Source of the DNA: Psychroflexus maritimus
Lineage (GTDB): Bacteria; Bacteroidota; Bacteroidia; Flavobacteriales; Flavobacteriaceae
NCBI RefSeq assembly: GCF_011089875.1
Contig: NZ_JAANAS010000061.1
Coordinates: 62,001 to 126,000 of the forward strand
Length of the DNA stretch: 64,000 nt
Direction: 5' to 3'
Both the position numbers and the translations under genes were made by a program. Below, piece after piece: positions 17,130-27,192 of the stretch; position 1 is the first letter of the stretch; every line of letters begins with the position of its first letter. Below the pieces are notes generated by a model. That model ran no database searches and was not told where the DNA came from. It worked only from the letters and a program-made list of their open reading frames with translations.

Positions 17130-19133
17130 ATGGAAATTCCTTTACTGAAAGAAATAGTAATTGTAATGAGCATAGCTTTACCAATTATACTAATTTTTCA
17201 GAAAATTAAAATCCCTTCTATTTTAGGCTTTTTACTTGCTGGAATTATTGTTGGTCCTAGCGCATTTAACTTACTAAGTTCGCATCATGAAGTAGAATTA
17301 CTTTCAGAAATAGGCATTATTTTTCTTTTGTTTATTATAGGAATTGAGCTTTCTTTTAAAGGCCTAATTAGCATTTGGAAGACGGTATTTATAGGTGGCG
17401 GTTTGCAAGTTGGTGTTACTATTTTAATTACCGCACTTGTGGCTATGAGTTTTGGTTTACCCATCAATCAATCCGTGTTTTTAGGTTTTCTAATATCCTT
17501 AAGTTCAACAGCTATTGTGCTTAAAATTTTAAACGACCGGGGAGAAATTAAGTCGCCCCACGGAAGAATAGCCTTGGGAATATTAATTTTTCAGGACATT
17601 ATTGTAGTACCTATGATGTTGCTAACTCCAATACTTGCCGGAAAAGCAGATGATATTACAATGACACTTTTATTTATGCTTGCAAAATTAACAGGAGTGG
17701 GTATTGTGGTGTTTATTCTTCAACGTTATGTTGTTCCTTATGTGTTAGAAGTGGTCATCAAAACTAAAAACAAAGAGTTGTTTATTTTAACCGTAATACT
17801 ACTCTGTTTTGGTGTTGCTTGGTTAACTTCTGCTGTAGGTTTATCCTTAGCATTAGGGGCGTTTTTTGCGGGCTTAATTATTTCAGAATCAGAATATTCG
17901 CACCAAGCTACAGCCAATGTCCTTCCGTTTAGAGAAATCTTTATCAGTTTCTTTTTTATCTCGGTTGGTTCATTATTAGATTTAAGTTTTTTTAAAGATC
18001 ACTTTTTTGAAATCCTTGGTTTTGTGCTTGCGGTCTTTTTCATTAAAAAAATTATTGTTGTCCTCGTATCGGTAGCTTTAAAATACAAGGTGAAAACAGC
18101 ATTTATTGCGGGTTTCAATTTATTTCAAGTAGGTGAATTCTCTTTATTACTTTCAAGCGTAGGTATTCAAAATGAGATTTTAACTAGCGAAGTTTATCAA
18201 CTTTTTTTAGCCGTATCAATCATATCTATGGGTATTACTCCTTTTATGATGCAAAGTTCAGAAAGTTTTGCAAGTTGGTTAATTCGCGTACCTATTCCTA
18301 ATAAGGTAAAGAAACGCTTAGACAACAGAAATCAACATACTAATCACCCTGAAAATGATAGGTTTAACGATTTAGAAGACCACCTAGTTATCATAGGCTA
18401 CGGAATTAACGGAAAAAACATTGCTAGGGTAGCCGAAAACATGGACATACCTCACGCCATTATAGAGTTTGATGCAGAGTTGATGAAAGAAGCCAAAGCT
18501 GAAAATAAACATGTAGTCTTTGGAGACGCTGCTGAACAAGAAATTTTAAATTACGTTAATGCTCATAAAGCAAGAGTGGTGGTTATTGCTATTTCAGATC
18601 CGGAAGCCACACATCAAATCATTTTTAATTTAAGGCAATTTTCACAAACCACCCACATCATTGTGCGTACACGTTATGTAAAAGAAATTGAAGAAAACTT
18701 AAAAATAGGAGCAGATGAAGTTATTCCTGAAGAGTTTGAAACTTCAATTGAAATTTTTTCTAGAGTGCTAAAACAATACTTGGTTACTGAATCAAAAATT
18801 GGTGAAATTGTTGCGGAAATAAGAGCTTCTGACTACGAGCTGTTTTCCGCAGTTAAACCATTGAATAAAAAAGGTAGCTTTCAGCAATTCAATATTCCTA
18901 ATAAAGAATTAGCTACACTTCATGTACAACATAATAGAAACGATATTGTAGGCAAAAAATTAAGTGAAACAGGCTTAGCCAACAAGTATAAAGTGAATTT
19001 ATTAGCCATAAAAAGAGGAAAAAAATACCTCTCTACTATTGGCCCAGAAACCATGATTGAAATTGACGACCTCATCTACTTATTTGGGTCACCTAAACAA
19101 ATTGCACAATTAGATAAAGCAATTAAAATTTAA
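17130..19133 (+). CDS. CPA2-family cation:proton antiporter with RCK domains
   Basis: This 667-residue inner-membrane transporter has about 12 hydrophobic segments in residues 1-385, including ILGFLLAGIIVGPSAF and LSLALGAFFAGLIISESEY, the conserved Na/H exchanger core. A TrkA-N/RCK nucleotide-binding domain at about 420-535 starts LVIIGYGINGKNIARVAE. A TrkA-C domain occupies about 580-665. The architecture matches KefB/KefC/RosB-like K+ or Na+/H+ antiporters, in which the RCK part gates transport in response to nucleotides or conjugates. There is no adjacent KefF/KefG-like oxidoreductase, so glutathione-type control is not supported. Ion specificity is not readable from sequence. The gene stands alone. 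Confidence 0.92.
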   Translation: MEIPLLKEIVIVMSIALPIILIFQKIKIPSILGFLLAGIIVGPSAFNLLSSHHEVELLSEIGIIFLLFIIGIELSFKGLISIWKTVFIGGGLQVGVTILITALVAMSFGLPINQSVFLGFLISLSSTAIVLKILNDRGEIKSPHGRIALGILIFQDIIVVPMMLLTPILAGKADDITMTLLFMLAKLTGVGIVVFILQRYVVPYVLEVVIKTKNKELFILTVILLCFGVAWLTSAVGLSLALGAFFAGLIISESEYSHQATANVLPFREIFISFFFISVGSLLDLSFFKDHFFEILGFVLAVFFIKKIIVVLVSVALKYKVKTAFIAGFNLFQVGEFSLLLSSVGIQNEILTSEVYQLFLAVSIISMGITPFMMQSSESFASWLIRVPIPNKVKKRLDNRNQHTNHPENDRFNDLEDHLVIIGYGINGKNIARVAENMDIPHAIIEFDAELMKEAKAENKHVVFGDAAEQEILNYVNAHKARVVVIAISDPEATHQIIFNLRQFSQTTHIIVRTRYVKEIEENLKIGADEVIPEEFETSIEIFSRVLKQYLVTESKIGEIVAEIRASDYELFSAVKPLNKKGSFQQFNIPNKELATLHVQHNRNDIVGKKLSETGLANKYKVNLLAIKRGKKYLSTIGPETMIEIDDLIYLFGSPKQIAQLDKAIKI

Positions 19134-19186
19134 CCCAAAATTTGATAAATACCTTTTTTTAAAACACTTAAAACTAAAAAAAAAGC

Positions 19187-22100
19187 ATGAAAACTTGGAA
19201 AAAACTTCTTCTTTGGATTGTTATTTTGCCCCTACTTTTTTTTACTGCGGCTGGCTTATACTTAATCTCACAAAAGGATGAGCTTACACAAAAAGCCATT
19301 GCAGATTACAGCAAAACAATTCAAGGGAGAATTGAAGTAGCACACACAAAAATTTCACCTTTTGAAAATTTTCCTTACATCTCTATCGATTTACAAGACG
19401 TTTTGGTTTTTGAAAACAAAACTACAAACCAAGCCTTTGTCCAAATTGAAGACGCTTACATAGGATTAGACTTGCTTAAAATTATACGTGGAAAATTTGA
19501 CATTAAAGCTGTTAAATTAGCCAAAGGAGATCTTCAGATTATTCAAAATACTGAAAATGAATATAACGCTGTAACTGCTTTTGAAAGCTTAAATAATCAA
19601 GAAGAAACAAGCTCTGAAAATGAAAGCTTAGATTATCATCTCAAAAAAATTAAACTTGAAAAAATTCATTTAAGCAAGCTAAGCCTAAAAGATTCTTTGC
19701 AGCTAGACGCCCAAATTGAAACTGCAACATCCCAATTAAAATCATTAGACAATCAGATAAAAATACATTTGGATTCAGATTTAACATTTAATCTCATCAA
19801 CCAACAGGACACCAGTTTTATTAAGAACAAACAGATGGAGTTGCATACCGATTTTCTGTATGACCTAAAAGGTAGTAAAATTGATTTTGATAAAACGCAA
19901 GTAGAAGTAGAAAGTGGTGTTTTTGGAATGTCTGGTCACATCGACCTGGCAGATGAGGTAAATATGAACCTAAAATTTGAAGGCCAAAAAAGTAACTTCG
20001 ATTTGTTTATTGCACTTGCCCCTGAAGAAGTTTCAGAAGCTTTACAAATCTATGAAAATCAAGGAGATGTATTCTTTGAAGCAAGCATTAAAGGGAAGTC
20101 CATCAATGGAAATTTGCCTTTGGTTGAAGCTAGATTTGGCTGTAAAAATGGTTTTTTTGACAATATTGAAGAAAACAAAAAGCTAAGCGATTTAAATTTT
20201 TTAGGAAGCTTTACCAATGGAAGCGAGAGAAATATAAGAACCTCTGAAGTAAAAATCCAAAACTTTAGCGCCTCACCTGAAGCCGGTATCTTTAAAGGAA
20301 ATTTACGAATTACCAATTTTGAAAGTCCAGAAATAGACCTGGAATTAGATTCTGATTTCGATTTAAACTTTTTAACTGGCTTTTTTAATCTGAATGATTT
20401 GCGTAACCTAACCGGACAGGTTGATTTAAAGATGAAGTTTAAAGACATCATAGATTTAGAAAATCCAGAAAAAGCATTGGAAGAATTCAATCAAGCTTAT
20501 TTTGCCTCGCTTTCTATTAAAAATCTCAATTTCACTACAGATTCTTATCATCTACCTATTCAAAATTTGAACATCCAAGCAGAAATGGATGGTCAGCTAA
20601 CAACTATCGATTTCTTTAAGTTTCAATTAGGTTCTTCTGATTTATCCCTAAAAGGAAGTTTAACGCGACTCCCAGACATCATCCACCAAACCAATAAAGC
20701 GGTGGAAATGGATTTACAAATTGTTTCAGATTTTGTGAATTTTACAGAACTCACTTCTACTTCAGAAGAAGATGAAAACATATTTGATGAAGAAATTGAC
20801 GACTTTAAAACCAAATTTAAATTCCAAGGAAAAGCCAATACATTTCTAACTTCAGAAATTCTTCCCATAGGCACTTTTTATATTGAAGAACTCAATGGAA
20901 AATTCAAAAATTATCCCCACCAATTACACGATTTTTTTGCACGTATTTACATTGACAAAAACGATATAAAAATAGAAGATTTTAAAGGAATGCTAGATGA
21001 TTCTGATATACATTTCTCAGGAAATCTAACCAACTACCCCATCCTGATGAACAAAGAAAAAGAAGAAGGTGATGTAGTTTTTGATTTTGACTTAGACGCT
21101 AACTTAATTAGGTTAAAAGATGTATTTTCTTATGGAGAAGAAAACTATGTGCCGGAAGATTACAGAGAAGAAGTGCTTCGTGAAATAAGAGGTAAAGGAA
21201 GTATTGATTTACATTATAAAGATTCGCTTGTTTCTACCGATTTCAACTTAGATATATTAAAAGGGAGAATGCGTATTCATCCGCTTAAATTTAACGACTT
21301 CAAAGGGAATTTACACCTTGAAAATGAACAGTTAAGTTTTAGAAATTTTAGCGGTAAAATTGGAAAATCAAAATTTTCTGTTTCCGGGAATTATTACCTC
21401 GGTAAAGACAAGGATTTTCTTAAGAAAGGAGATATCATTAATTTTAAGGCTTCAGTCTTAGATCTTGATGAATTAACCAATTACAAAGAGCCTGAACCTG
21501 ACGAAGACGGAAAAGTAGATCATGACGATGTCTTCAATATTTTTGAAGTACCCTTTCGAAACATGAAAATAAATGCCGCTATTGGCAAACTTAATTACCA
21601 CAAATACTTAATTGATAATTTTTCTTCTGAGCTCAGAATGCAAGACGATCATTACATCTATGTAGAGGATATGCGCTTTGAGGCTGCCGGCGGAAAAGTA
21701 GCTTTAGCGGGCTATTTTAATGGTTCAAATCCCGATAGCATATACATGCATCCTGATTTAAAAATGCAAGAGGTTGATTTGGATCAGTTATTTTTTAAAT
21801 TCGATAATTTTGGGCAAGATCAAATGGTTTCTAACAATCTGCATGGCGTAATGACTGGTAGAATTAAAGGAAAAGTTTTGATGCATAAAGATTTAACCCC
21901 TTACATAGAAAAAAGTAATTTAACCATAGATGTTTCTGTAAAGAACGGAATGTTAGAAAACTTTGAGCCTATGCAAGCGCTTTCTGATTTTTTTAATGAT
22001 AAAAACCTTAATAAAGTCTTCTTTGGAAGTTTAGAAAATCGTTTAGAACTAAAAGACGGAAGTATTGTAATTCCAACTATGGTCATCAATTCTTCCTTGG

Positions 22101-22426
22101 GTTTTATGCAGTTATCAGGAAAACAAGGCTTAGACCTAGAAATGGATTATTACCTAAAAATCCCGCTTAAATTAGTCACCCAAGTAGCTTCAAGAAAATT
22201 ATTTGGCAGTAAAAAAGAAGAAATTGACCCAGAACAGGAAGATGAAATCATTGAAAAAGACCTGAGTAAAAAAACGAGTTATGTGAATGTAAGGATGAAA
22301 GGAAATCCTGAGGATTATAGTATTTCGCTTAAAAAAAACAGAAAAGAAGAAAAGGGAGCCAAAGCTTTTGAAAAAGATGCTGATTTTCTATTTGATGATA
22401 TTAAAATTAAAAAATTTAGTTTGTAG
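19187..22426 (+). CDS. large AsmA-like envelope protein
   Basis: This 1079-residue protein has an N-terminal membrane anchor at about 7-28 (LLLWIVILPLLFFTAAGLYL) and a very long periplasmic part rich in beta-strands. The N-terminal part carries AsmA features (IEVAHTKISPFENFPYISID), and the C-terminal 250 residues resemble the AsmA_2 domain (NNLHGVMTGRIKGKV, LSGKQGLDLEMDYYLKIPL). AsmA/TamB/YhdP-type proteins form hydrophobic grooves thought to carry phospholipids from inner to outer membrane. The sequence ends in a charged tail (KKNRKEEKGAKAFEKD). It lies 53 bp after the antiporter gene and 52 bp before a lipoprotein gene. No frameshift or missing part is seen. Confidence 0.85.
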   Translation: MKTWKKLLLWIVILPLLFFTAAGLYLISQKDELTQKAIADYSKTIQGRIEVAHTKISPFENFPYISIDLQDVLVFENKTTNQAFVQIEDAYIGLDLLKIIRGKFDIKAVKLAKGDLQIIQNTENEYNAVTAFESLNNQEETSSENESLDYHLKKIKLEKIHLSKLSLKDSLQLDAQIETATSQLKSLDNQIKIHLDSDLTFNLINQQDTSFIKNKQMELHTDFLYDLKGSKIDFDKTQVEVESGVFGMSGHIDLADEVNMNLKFEGQKSNFDLFIALAPEEVSEALQIYENQGDVFFEASIKGKSINGNLPLVEARFGCKNGFFDNIEENKKLSDLNFLGSFTNGSERNIRTSEVKIQNFSASPEAGIFKGNLRITNFESPEIDLELDSDFDLNFLTGFFNLNDLRNLTGQVDLKMKFKDIIDLENPEKALEEFNQAYFASLSIKNLNFTTDSYHLPIQNLNIQAEMDGQLTTIDFFKFQLGSSDLSLKGSLTRLPDIIHQTNKAVEMDLQIVSDFVNFTELTSTSEEDENIFDEEIDDFKTKFKFQGKANTFLTSEILPIGTFYIEELNGKFKNYPHQLHDFFARIYIDKNDIKIEDFKGMLDDSDIHFSGNLTNYPILMNKEKEEGDVVFDFDLDANLIRLKDVFSYGEENYVPEDYREEVLREIRGKGSIDLHYKDSLVSTDFNLDILKGRMRIHPLKFNDFKGNLHLENEQLSFRNFSGKIGKSKFSVSGNYYLGKDKDFLKKGDIINFKASVLDLDELTNYKEPEPDEDGKVDHDDVFNIFEVPFRNMKINAAIGKLNYHKYLIDNFSSELRMQDDHYIYVEDMRFEAAGGKVALAGYFNGSNPDSIYMHPDLKMQEVDLDQLFFKFDNFGQDQMVSNNLHGVMTGRIKGKVLMHKDLTPYIEKSNLTIDVSVKNGMLENFEPMQALSDFFNDKNLNKVFFGSLENRLELKDGSIVIPTMVINSSLGFMQLSGKQGLDLEMDYYLKIPLKLVTQVASRKLFGSKKEEIDPEQEDEIIEKDLSKKTSYVNVRMKGNPEDYSISLKKNRKEEKGAKAFEKDADFLFDDIKIKKFSL

Positions 22427-22449
22427 AATTTGAATTTGGATTATATTTG
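22420..22449 (+). promoter_or_regulatory. promoter of the acidic lipoprotein gene
   Basis: TTTG at 22420-22423, 18 nt spacer, TATATTTG at 22442-22449. The -33 box overlaps the stop region of the AsmA-like gene. The ATG follows 29 nt after the -7 box. Confidence 0.6.
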
Positions 22450-22478
22450 GATTATATAAATCTTAACAATTGATAACA

Positions 22479-23189
22479 ATGAAAAAACTTTTTTTATTAG
22501 CCTTATTAGGTATGTTTATGCTAACTGCAACTACCTCATGCAGTAGTGATGATGACCAACCAATCATTGAAAACCCAGATCCAAACGACCCAGGAAATGG
22601 TGATGAAAACGGTGATAATGACAATAACGAAGAAGCTCAAAATTTCTTTAGTTTAAACGGAGAAGAATACCCGCTTAAAACTGGATCTCTGGATTTTTGG
22701 GGAGAAGAAGAAGAGGGAGTTTACGCTTGGGATATTAGTTTGTTATCGTCAAATTTTACATTTAATTTTCAAAATGAAGACTTTCCAATTGAATTTGATG
22801 ATGACTTAGTAAGCAGTATTCTTATAGAATTAAATACAGATACCAGCCAAGGACTTCAAGTAGGCACTTACCAAATTGATGAAAATAATTTTACTCCCTT
22901 TGTTTGCTCATACTTTGACATTATGCTTCAATGTAATTATTCAGATTTAGAAGCTGATGAAGAGGAAGTATGCGAAGGCTTTTACTTTATTGAATCTATT
23001 GGCTCAGTAGAAATTGTGTCTATTGAAGATGAAGTTTACGAGCTAAAAATTGAAGGAGAAACAGAAGAAGGTTTTGATTTTGAAGCGCATTACAAAGGTG
23101 AGCTTTTAGACTTAGAAAGTGTTTTTGGAAGACCTAGTAAGGAAATTGAGTCCAATAAAAAATTCAACAGAAAACAACGTAGAAAGTAA
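22479..23189 (+). CDS. acidic surface lipoprotein, function unknown
   Basis: This 236-residue protein runs from ATG 22479; an in-frame TTG 9 bases upstream is less likely. Its lipoprotein signal peptide ends at LTATTSC, with Cys21 lipidated. The Cys is followed by SSDDDQ, an acidic stretch like the lipoprotein export signal that sends Bacteroidota lipoproteins to the cell surface. A low-complexity Asn/Asp/Gly linker (PDPNDPGNGDENGDNDNN) leads to a compact beta-rich domain with three cysteines in about 30 residues (CSYFDIMLQCNY, EEVCEGFYF). I recognise no family. The tail is basic (KKFNRKQRRK). It ends at a clear intrinsic terminator. Confidence 0.8.
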   Translation: MKKLFLLALLGMFMLTATTSCSSDDDQPIIENPDPNDPGNGDENGDNDNNEEAQNFFSLNGEEYPLKTGSLDFWGEEEEGVYAWDISLLSSNFTFNFQNEDFPIEFDDDLVSSILIELNTDTSQGLQVGTYQIDENNFTPFVCSYFDIMLQCNYSDLEADEEEVCEGFYFIESIGSVEIVSIEDEVYELKIEGETEEGFDFEAHYKGELLDLESVFGRPSKEIESNKKFNRKQRRK

Positions 23190-23218
23190 AACAATTTCTA
23201 TTGATATAGTATAAAATC

Positions 23219-23250
23219 AACCGATAGCTAATCAGTTATCGGTTTTTTTT
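23219..23250 (+). terminator. intrinsic terminator
   Basis: AACCGATA (23219-23226) pairs with TATCGGTT (23237-23244), followed by a run of T to 23250. It closes the lipoprotein gene unit. Confidence 0.85.
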
Positions 23251-23293
23251 CTTGAAAAAATATCGTTCTAGTTTACAATTGATTTCTAAAATG

Positions 23294-23301
23294 TAAATTT
23301 G
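23294..23301 (+). promoter_or_regulatory. -7 box before the DUF6913-dapA unit
   Basis: TAAATTTG matches TAnnTTTG and lies 30 nt before the TTG start at 23332. Confidence 0.45.
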
Positions 23302-23331
23302 CAATTGAGAATTTAAAACAAAAAAAAGAAT

Positions 23332-23832
23332 TTGATTAAAAAATTCGCCATAAAACACAAACTCAAAAAACACTTTAAATCAGGATTAGTTGCTGGAAGT
23401 TATAATGCTAAAGTTCTTTTCCTTTTAGAGGAAGGGAAATTTTGCAAAGAAGAAATCGCGGTTGCTTTTACAGAAAGTTTCGGTGAGGCATATAAGCTTC
23501 ACTTTATCAATTTTACTGAAGATCATAAAAAGAAAAAAGAATTTCCGCAGAACTATTTTACAAAAACTGATTTCAACTTGTTTGGTCAATTAAAAAATGA
23601 AGAAACAAAAACACTACTGAAGAAAGATTTTGAGTATTTGTTTCATTTTTATGAACAAGAAAACAATTACCTTAACTTAGTGGCAGCCCAAACCAAAGCT
23701 AATTTAAGAGTAGGAATAAACAAAGTGAAGCAAGATTTAGTTCATATTCAGTTAAACCTCAAAGAAAAAAACTTGCCCTTATATTTCAAAGAAGCATTTA
23801 AATATTTAGAAATCATAAAAAAATCGGCTTAA
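23332..23832 (+). CDS. DUF6913-type protein (TTG start)
   Basis: This 166-residue cytoplasmic protein is conserved beside dapA in Flavobacteriaceae; its function is unknown. It begins at TTG 23332 (translated [13 protein letters not shown]). No in-frame ATG lies near the N-terminus, and the basic N-terminal segment is family-like, so TTG is the best start. Recognisable parts are [34 protein letters not shown] and [22 protein letters not shown], the last being the most conserved block. The gene ends one base before the dapA ATG, so the two are co-transcribed. A structural or regulatory link with the diaminopimelate pathway is only implied by position. Confidence 0.75.
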   Translation: MIKKFAIKHKLKKHFKSGLVAGSYNAKVLFLLEEGKFCKEEIAVAFTESFGEAYKLHFINFTEDHKKKKEFPQNYFTKTDFNLFGQLKNEETKTLLKKDFEYLFHFYEQENNYLNLVAAQTKANLRVGINKVKQDLVHIQLNLKEKNLPLYFKEAFKYLEIIKKSA

Positions 23833-23833
23833 A

Positions 23834-24712
23834 ATGAAGAATTTAAAAGGAACAGGGGTGGCACTAATCACGCCTTTTAAGGAAGATAAAAGCCTTGACG
23901 TGGAAGCCCTAGAAAACTTAGTGGAATACCAAATAGAAAACAATATAGATTACATTGTTGCCCTAGGAACAACAGCAGAAAGTGCAAGCTTAAGCAAGGA
24001 AGAAAAAGAACTTGTTAAAACTACTATTGTAGAAAAAACCGCAGGTAGAATTCCATTAGTTTTAGGAATGGGGTCTAACAATACAAAAGCTTTGGTTGAA
24101 GAAATTAAAACTACTAACTTTGACGGATTTGACGCTGTTTTATCGGTTTCACCTTATTACAACAAACCTACGCAAGAAGGTATTTACCAGCATTTTAAAG
24201 CCGTAGCAGAAGCCTGTGATTTGCCCATCATTTTATACAACGTGCCAGGAAGAACCTCATCTAATATGGAAGTAGCAACCGTAGCAAGCTTAGCTAAAGA
24301 TTTTGATAATATTATAGGCATTAAAGAAGCCAAAGGAGACTTAGTGCAAGCAATGCAAATGATTAAAGCAACCCCTGAAGGTTTTTTGGTAATTTCAGGC
24401 GATGATATGATAACCTTACCCATGGTTTTAGCTGGCGGTGCGGGAGTAATTTCGGTTATTGCAGAAGGATTCCCTAAAGCGTTTTCAACAATGGTTAATT
24501 TAGGTTTAGAACGTAAAGTTGATGAAGCCTATAAAATTCATTATCAAATGGCACCGGGCATTGAGCTTATTTTTGAAGAAGGAAACCCCGCGGGCATTAA
24601 ATCGGTTTTTGAACAAAAAGGACTTTGCAAAAACGAACTTAGGCTACCCTTAGTAAAAGCCTCAGAAAGCCTACAATTGAAACTGAAAGAATTTAGCGAA
24701 AATTTAAAGTAA
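23834..24712 (+). CDS. dapA: 4-hydroxy-tetrahydrodipicolinate synthase DapA
   Basis: The 292-residue TIM-barrel aldolase condenses pyruvate with aspartate semialdehyde, the first committed step of lysine/diaminopimelate synthesis. The Schiff-base lysine is Lys164 in [10 protein letters not shown]. The pyruvate-binding GTTAES, the [14 protein letters not shown] tyrosine region and NVPGRTSSN are all present. Length equals the family norm. It is co-transcribed with the upstream DUF6913 gene. The next enzyme but one relation (DapB) is encoded at 12.3 kb. Confidence 0.97.
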   Translation: MKNLKGTGVALITPFKEDKSLDVEALENLVEYQIENNIDYIVALGTTAESASLSKEEKELVKTTIVEKTAGRIPLVLGMGSNNTKALVEEIKTTNFDGFDAVLSVSPYYNKPTQEGIYQHFKAVAEACDLPIILYNVPGRTSSNMEVATVASLAKDFDNIIGIKEAKGDLVQAMQMIKATPEGFLVISGDDMITLPMVLAGGAGVISVIAEGFPKAFSTMVNLGLERKVDEAYKIHYQMAPGIELIFEEGNPAGIKSVFEQKGLCKNELRLPLVKASESLQLKLKEFSENLK

Positions 24713-24801
24713 TTTTTTACTAAAACCTGCGTTTATATCCTACTGAAAATGAACAAGAAACTAGACTTGAAATCTAATTTTTTAATTCATTATATTATCA
24801 G

Positions 24802-24809
24802 TAGATTTG
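24802..24809 (+). promoter_or_regulatory. -7 box of the bamD operon
   Basis: TAGATTTG matches TAnnTTTG and lies 16 nt before the bamD ATG. No -33 TTTG is evident at the right distance. Confidence 0.5.
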
Positions 24810-24825
24810 CAACATATTTCAGCTT

Positions 24826-25650
24826 ATGAAAAAAATATATTTAATTGCCTTTAGTGTTTTACTTTTAGCTTCTTGTGGCAAGTACAACAAAGCTTTAAAA
24901 AGTGATGATGTAGATAAGAAATTCACCTTAGCTAAAGAATATTACGAAATTGGAATTCAAGAAGAAAAAAAGAGTAAGCTCAACAAAGCAATACGCCTTC
25001 TAGAGCAAATTCAACCTGCCTTGAAAGGTAAACCCCAAGATGAGGTGGTTTCTTACATGATTGCCAATGCTTATTACACCATTGGAGACCACTTTATTTC
25101 TGGCTATCGATTTGATCGTTACGCAAAATCCTTTCCAGATTCGCCTAAGATTGAAGAAGCCTTATATAAATCAGCCAATTCCTATTTTGAAGTTTCGCCA
25201 AAATACAGCTTAGATCAGGAAGACACTCACAAAGCCATAGACAAACTACAATTTTATGTAAATGCTTTTGAAGATGGTGAGTTTTTCAACAAAGCTAATG
25301 AACAATTAGCCGTTTTAAGAGACAAGCTAGAACGCAAAGATTATGAAGTAGCTAAGCAACTTCACCACCGAAGAATTTGGAGACCAGCCATTCACGCATT
25401 AGGTAATTTCATCGACAATCACCCTGGCTCTAAATACAATGAAAACGCCTACTTTTATAAATTTGAATCGCAGTATATCTACGCGGTGAATAGCTTTAGA
25501 GCAATTGAAAGAGAGCGATTAGAAAAAGCGGTAGAGTATTACAATGATTTTGTTTCAAAATACCCTGATAGCGAATTTATGGAACAAGCTGAATTACACA
25601 AAAAAGAAATTGACGACGAGTTATATTATTTAGAATTATTAGATCTATAA
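24826..25650 (+). CDS. bamD: outer membrane assembly lipoprotein BamD
   Basis: This 274-residue lipoprotein has its lipobox at LLLASC (Cys17). The rest is TPR-like helix pairs: KEYYEIGIQEEKKSKLNKAI, ANAYYTIGDHFISGYRFDRYAKSFPDSP, and a C-terminal EYYNDFVSKYPDSEFMEQAE. BamD is the essential partner of BamA in inserting outer-membrane beta-barrels. The gene opens a tight run bamD-rpoZ-coaBC-porD, with 4 bp before rpoZ, which is a standard Flavobacteriaceae order. Length and TPR spacing are normal. Confidence 0.93.
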   Translation: MKKIYLIAFSVLLLASCGKYNKALKSDDVDKKFTLAKEYYEIGIQEEKKSKLNKAIRLLEQIQPALKGKPQDEVVSYMIANAYYTIGDHFISGYRFDRYAKSFPDSPKIEEALYKSANSYFEVSPKYSLDQEDTHKAIDKLQFYVNAFEDGEFFNKANEQLAVLRDKLERKDYEVAKQLHHRRIWRPAIHALGNFIDNHPGSKYNENAYFYKFESQYIYAVNSFRAIERERLEKAVEYYNDFVSKYPDSEFMEQAELHKKEIDDELYYLELLDL

Positions 25651-25654
25651 AACC

Positions 25655-25990
25655 ATGAATACAAATTTAAAAGATTCAAATGCCGCCCTATCTACCAAAA
25701 CCTACAACAGAAATGAGGTAGATAAAAAAACAGATAACATTTATGAAGCCATTTCTATTGTTTCAAAAAGATCTGAGCAAATTAACAGCGAAGTAAAAAG
25801 AGAACTCATTGAGAAATTAGAAGAATTTGCTACGCATAATGACAGCTTAAATGAAGTCTTTGAAAACAAAGAACAAATTGAAGTTTCTAAGTTTTATGAG
25901 CGTTTACCAAAAGCTCACGCACTTGCTTTACAAGAGTGGCTTGAAGACAAAATTTACTACAGAAAAACAGATAGCGATTTAGAAGCTTAA
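25655..25990 (+). CDS. rpoZ: DNA-directed RNA polymerase omega subunit
   Basis: This 111-residue omega/Rpb6-type protein supports assembly of the RNA polymerase beta' subunit. The core (TDNIYEAISIVSKRSEQIN) matches the Bacteroidota omega pattern, which is divergent from E. coli RpoZ. A longer acidic C-terminal half follows (FYERLPKAHALALQEWLEDK). The stop codon overlaps the coaBC start by one base (TAATG). Assignment is by family pattern and by the conserved position between bamD and coaBC. Confidence 0.85.
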   Translation: MNTNLKDSNAALSTKTYNRNEVDKKTDNIYEAISIVSKRSEQINSEVKRELIEKLEEFATHNDSLNEVFENKEQIEVSKFYERLPKAHALALQEWLEDKIYYRKTDSDLEA

Positions 25991-27192
25991 TGTCTTTTTT
26001 TAAAAATAAAAAAGTAGTTTTAGGTGTAAGCGGTGGTATTGCCGCTTACAAATCTACTTTTTTAGTACGCTTACTTATAAAAGCAGGCGCTGAAGTAAAA
26101 GTGATTTTAACCCCAAGCGCTGAAGAATTTGTCACTCCCCTTAGCTTATCTACCCTCTCCAAAAACCCTGTTTTTTCAAGCTTTGCAGATGAAGAAAAAA
26201 CTTGGTATAATCACGTAAATATTGGTTTATGGGCAGATTTTATGATTATTGCTCCAGCTACAGCAAACACATTATCTAAGATGATTAACGGCCATGCAGA
26301 TAATTTTTTAATTACCTCCTACCTTTCTGCTAAATGCCCCGTTTATATTGCTCCAGCAATGGATTTAGATATGTATCAACACCCGAGCACTCAAGCCAAT
26401 TTAAACTTACTTGAAAAACGTGGAAACAAAATCATACCTGCCGAAAGTGGCGAATTAGCCAGTGGGTTAGCTGGTCAAGGAAGAATGGCAGAACCTGAGA
26501 ACATCATCAAATTTATTGCTTCAGATTTAAGCAAAAGCTTACCGCTGTATGGCAAAAAAATACTCATTACCGCAGGCCCAACCTATGAAGCCATAGACCC
26601 TGTTCGCTTTATTGGCAATCACTCTAGCGGAAAAATGGGCTATAAATTAGCTGAAACGGCACTTCAACTTGGCGCTGAAGTTGTTTTAGTTAGTGGACCA
26701 AGCCATGAACTACTAAATGACGCTAAACTTACACTAATTAAAGTTACTTCAGCTGAAGAAATGCTTCAAGCTTGCCAAATTCATTTTAAAGATACAGAGG
26801 TTTTTATTGCATCAGCAGCAGTTTCAGATTACCGGCCAAAACACATTTCAACTCAAAAAATAAAAAAATCGGATGCTGAAATTCAAATTGAATTAGTTAA
26901 AAATCCAGATATTCTTTTTGAAATGGGACAGCAGAAAAAAAATCAATTAGTTGTTGGTTTTGCGCTTGAAACTAATAACGAAATAGAAAATGCAACGAAA
27001 AAGCTTCAAAAGAAAAACTTAGATTTTATTGTATTAAATTCGCTTCAAGACCAAGGAGCTGGATTTCAAAAAGACACGAACTTAGTCAAAATAATAGATC
27101 GGGAAAATAATATTAATACCTATTCGTTAAAACCTAAAAGCGAAGTAGCCAAAGATATTTTTGAAGTACTTTTGAAAAAACTACAACTTTAA
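25990..27192 (+). CDS. coaBC: bifunctional CoaBC (phosphopantothenoylcysteine synthetase/decarboxylase)
   Basis: The 400-residue enzyme makes 4'-phosphopantetheine in coenzyme A synthesis. The N-terminal flavoprotein half (CoaC) starts KKVVLGVSGGIAAYKS, contains the histidine motif region WYNHVNIGLWADFMIIAPATANT, and has APAMDLDM, the Bacteroidota form of the PxMNxxMW motif. The C-terminal CoaB half starts at about residue 187 with ILITAGPTYEAIDPVRFIGN and has SGKMGYKLAE and the late KNPDIL motif. Start and stop overlap both neighbours by one base, a sign of coupled translation. Confidence 0.95.
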   Translation: MSFFKNKKVVLGVSGGIAAYKSTFLVRLLIKAGAEVKVILTPSAEEFVTPLSLSTLSKNPVFSSFADEEKTWYNHVNIGLWADFMIIAPATANTLSKMINGHADNFLITSYLSAKCPVYIAPAMDLDMYQHPSTQANLNLLEKRGNKIIPAESGELASGLAGQGRMAEPENIIKFIASDLSKSLPLYGKKILITAGPTYEAIDPVRFIGNHSSGKMGYKLAETALQLGAEVVLVSGPSHELLNDAKLTLIKVTSAEEMLQACQIHFKDTEVFIASAAVSDYRPKHISTQKIKKSDAEIQIELVKNPDILFEMGQQKKNQLVVGFALETNNEIENATKKLQKKNLDFIVLNSLQDQGAGFQKDTNLVKIIDRENNINTYSLKPKSEVAKDIFEVLLKKLQL

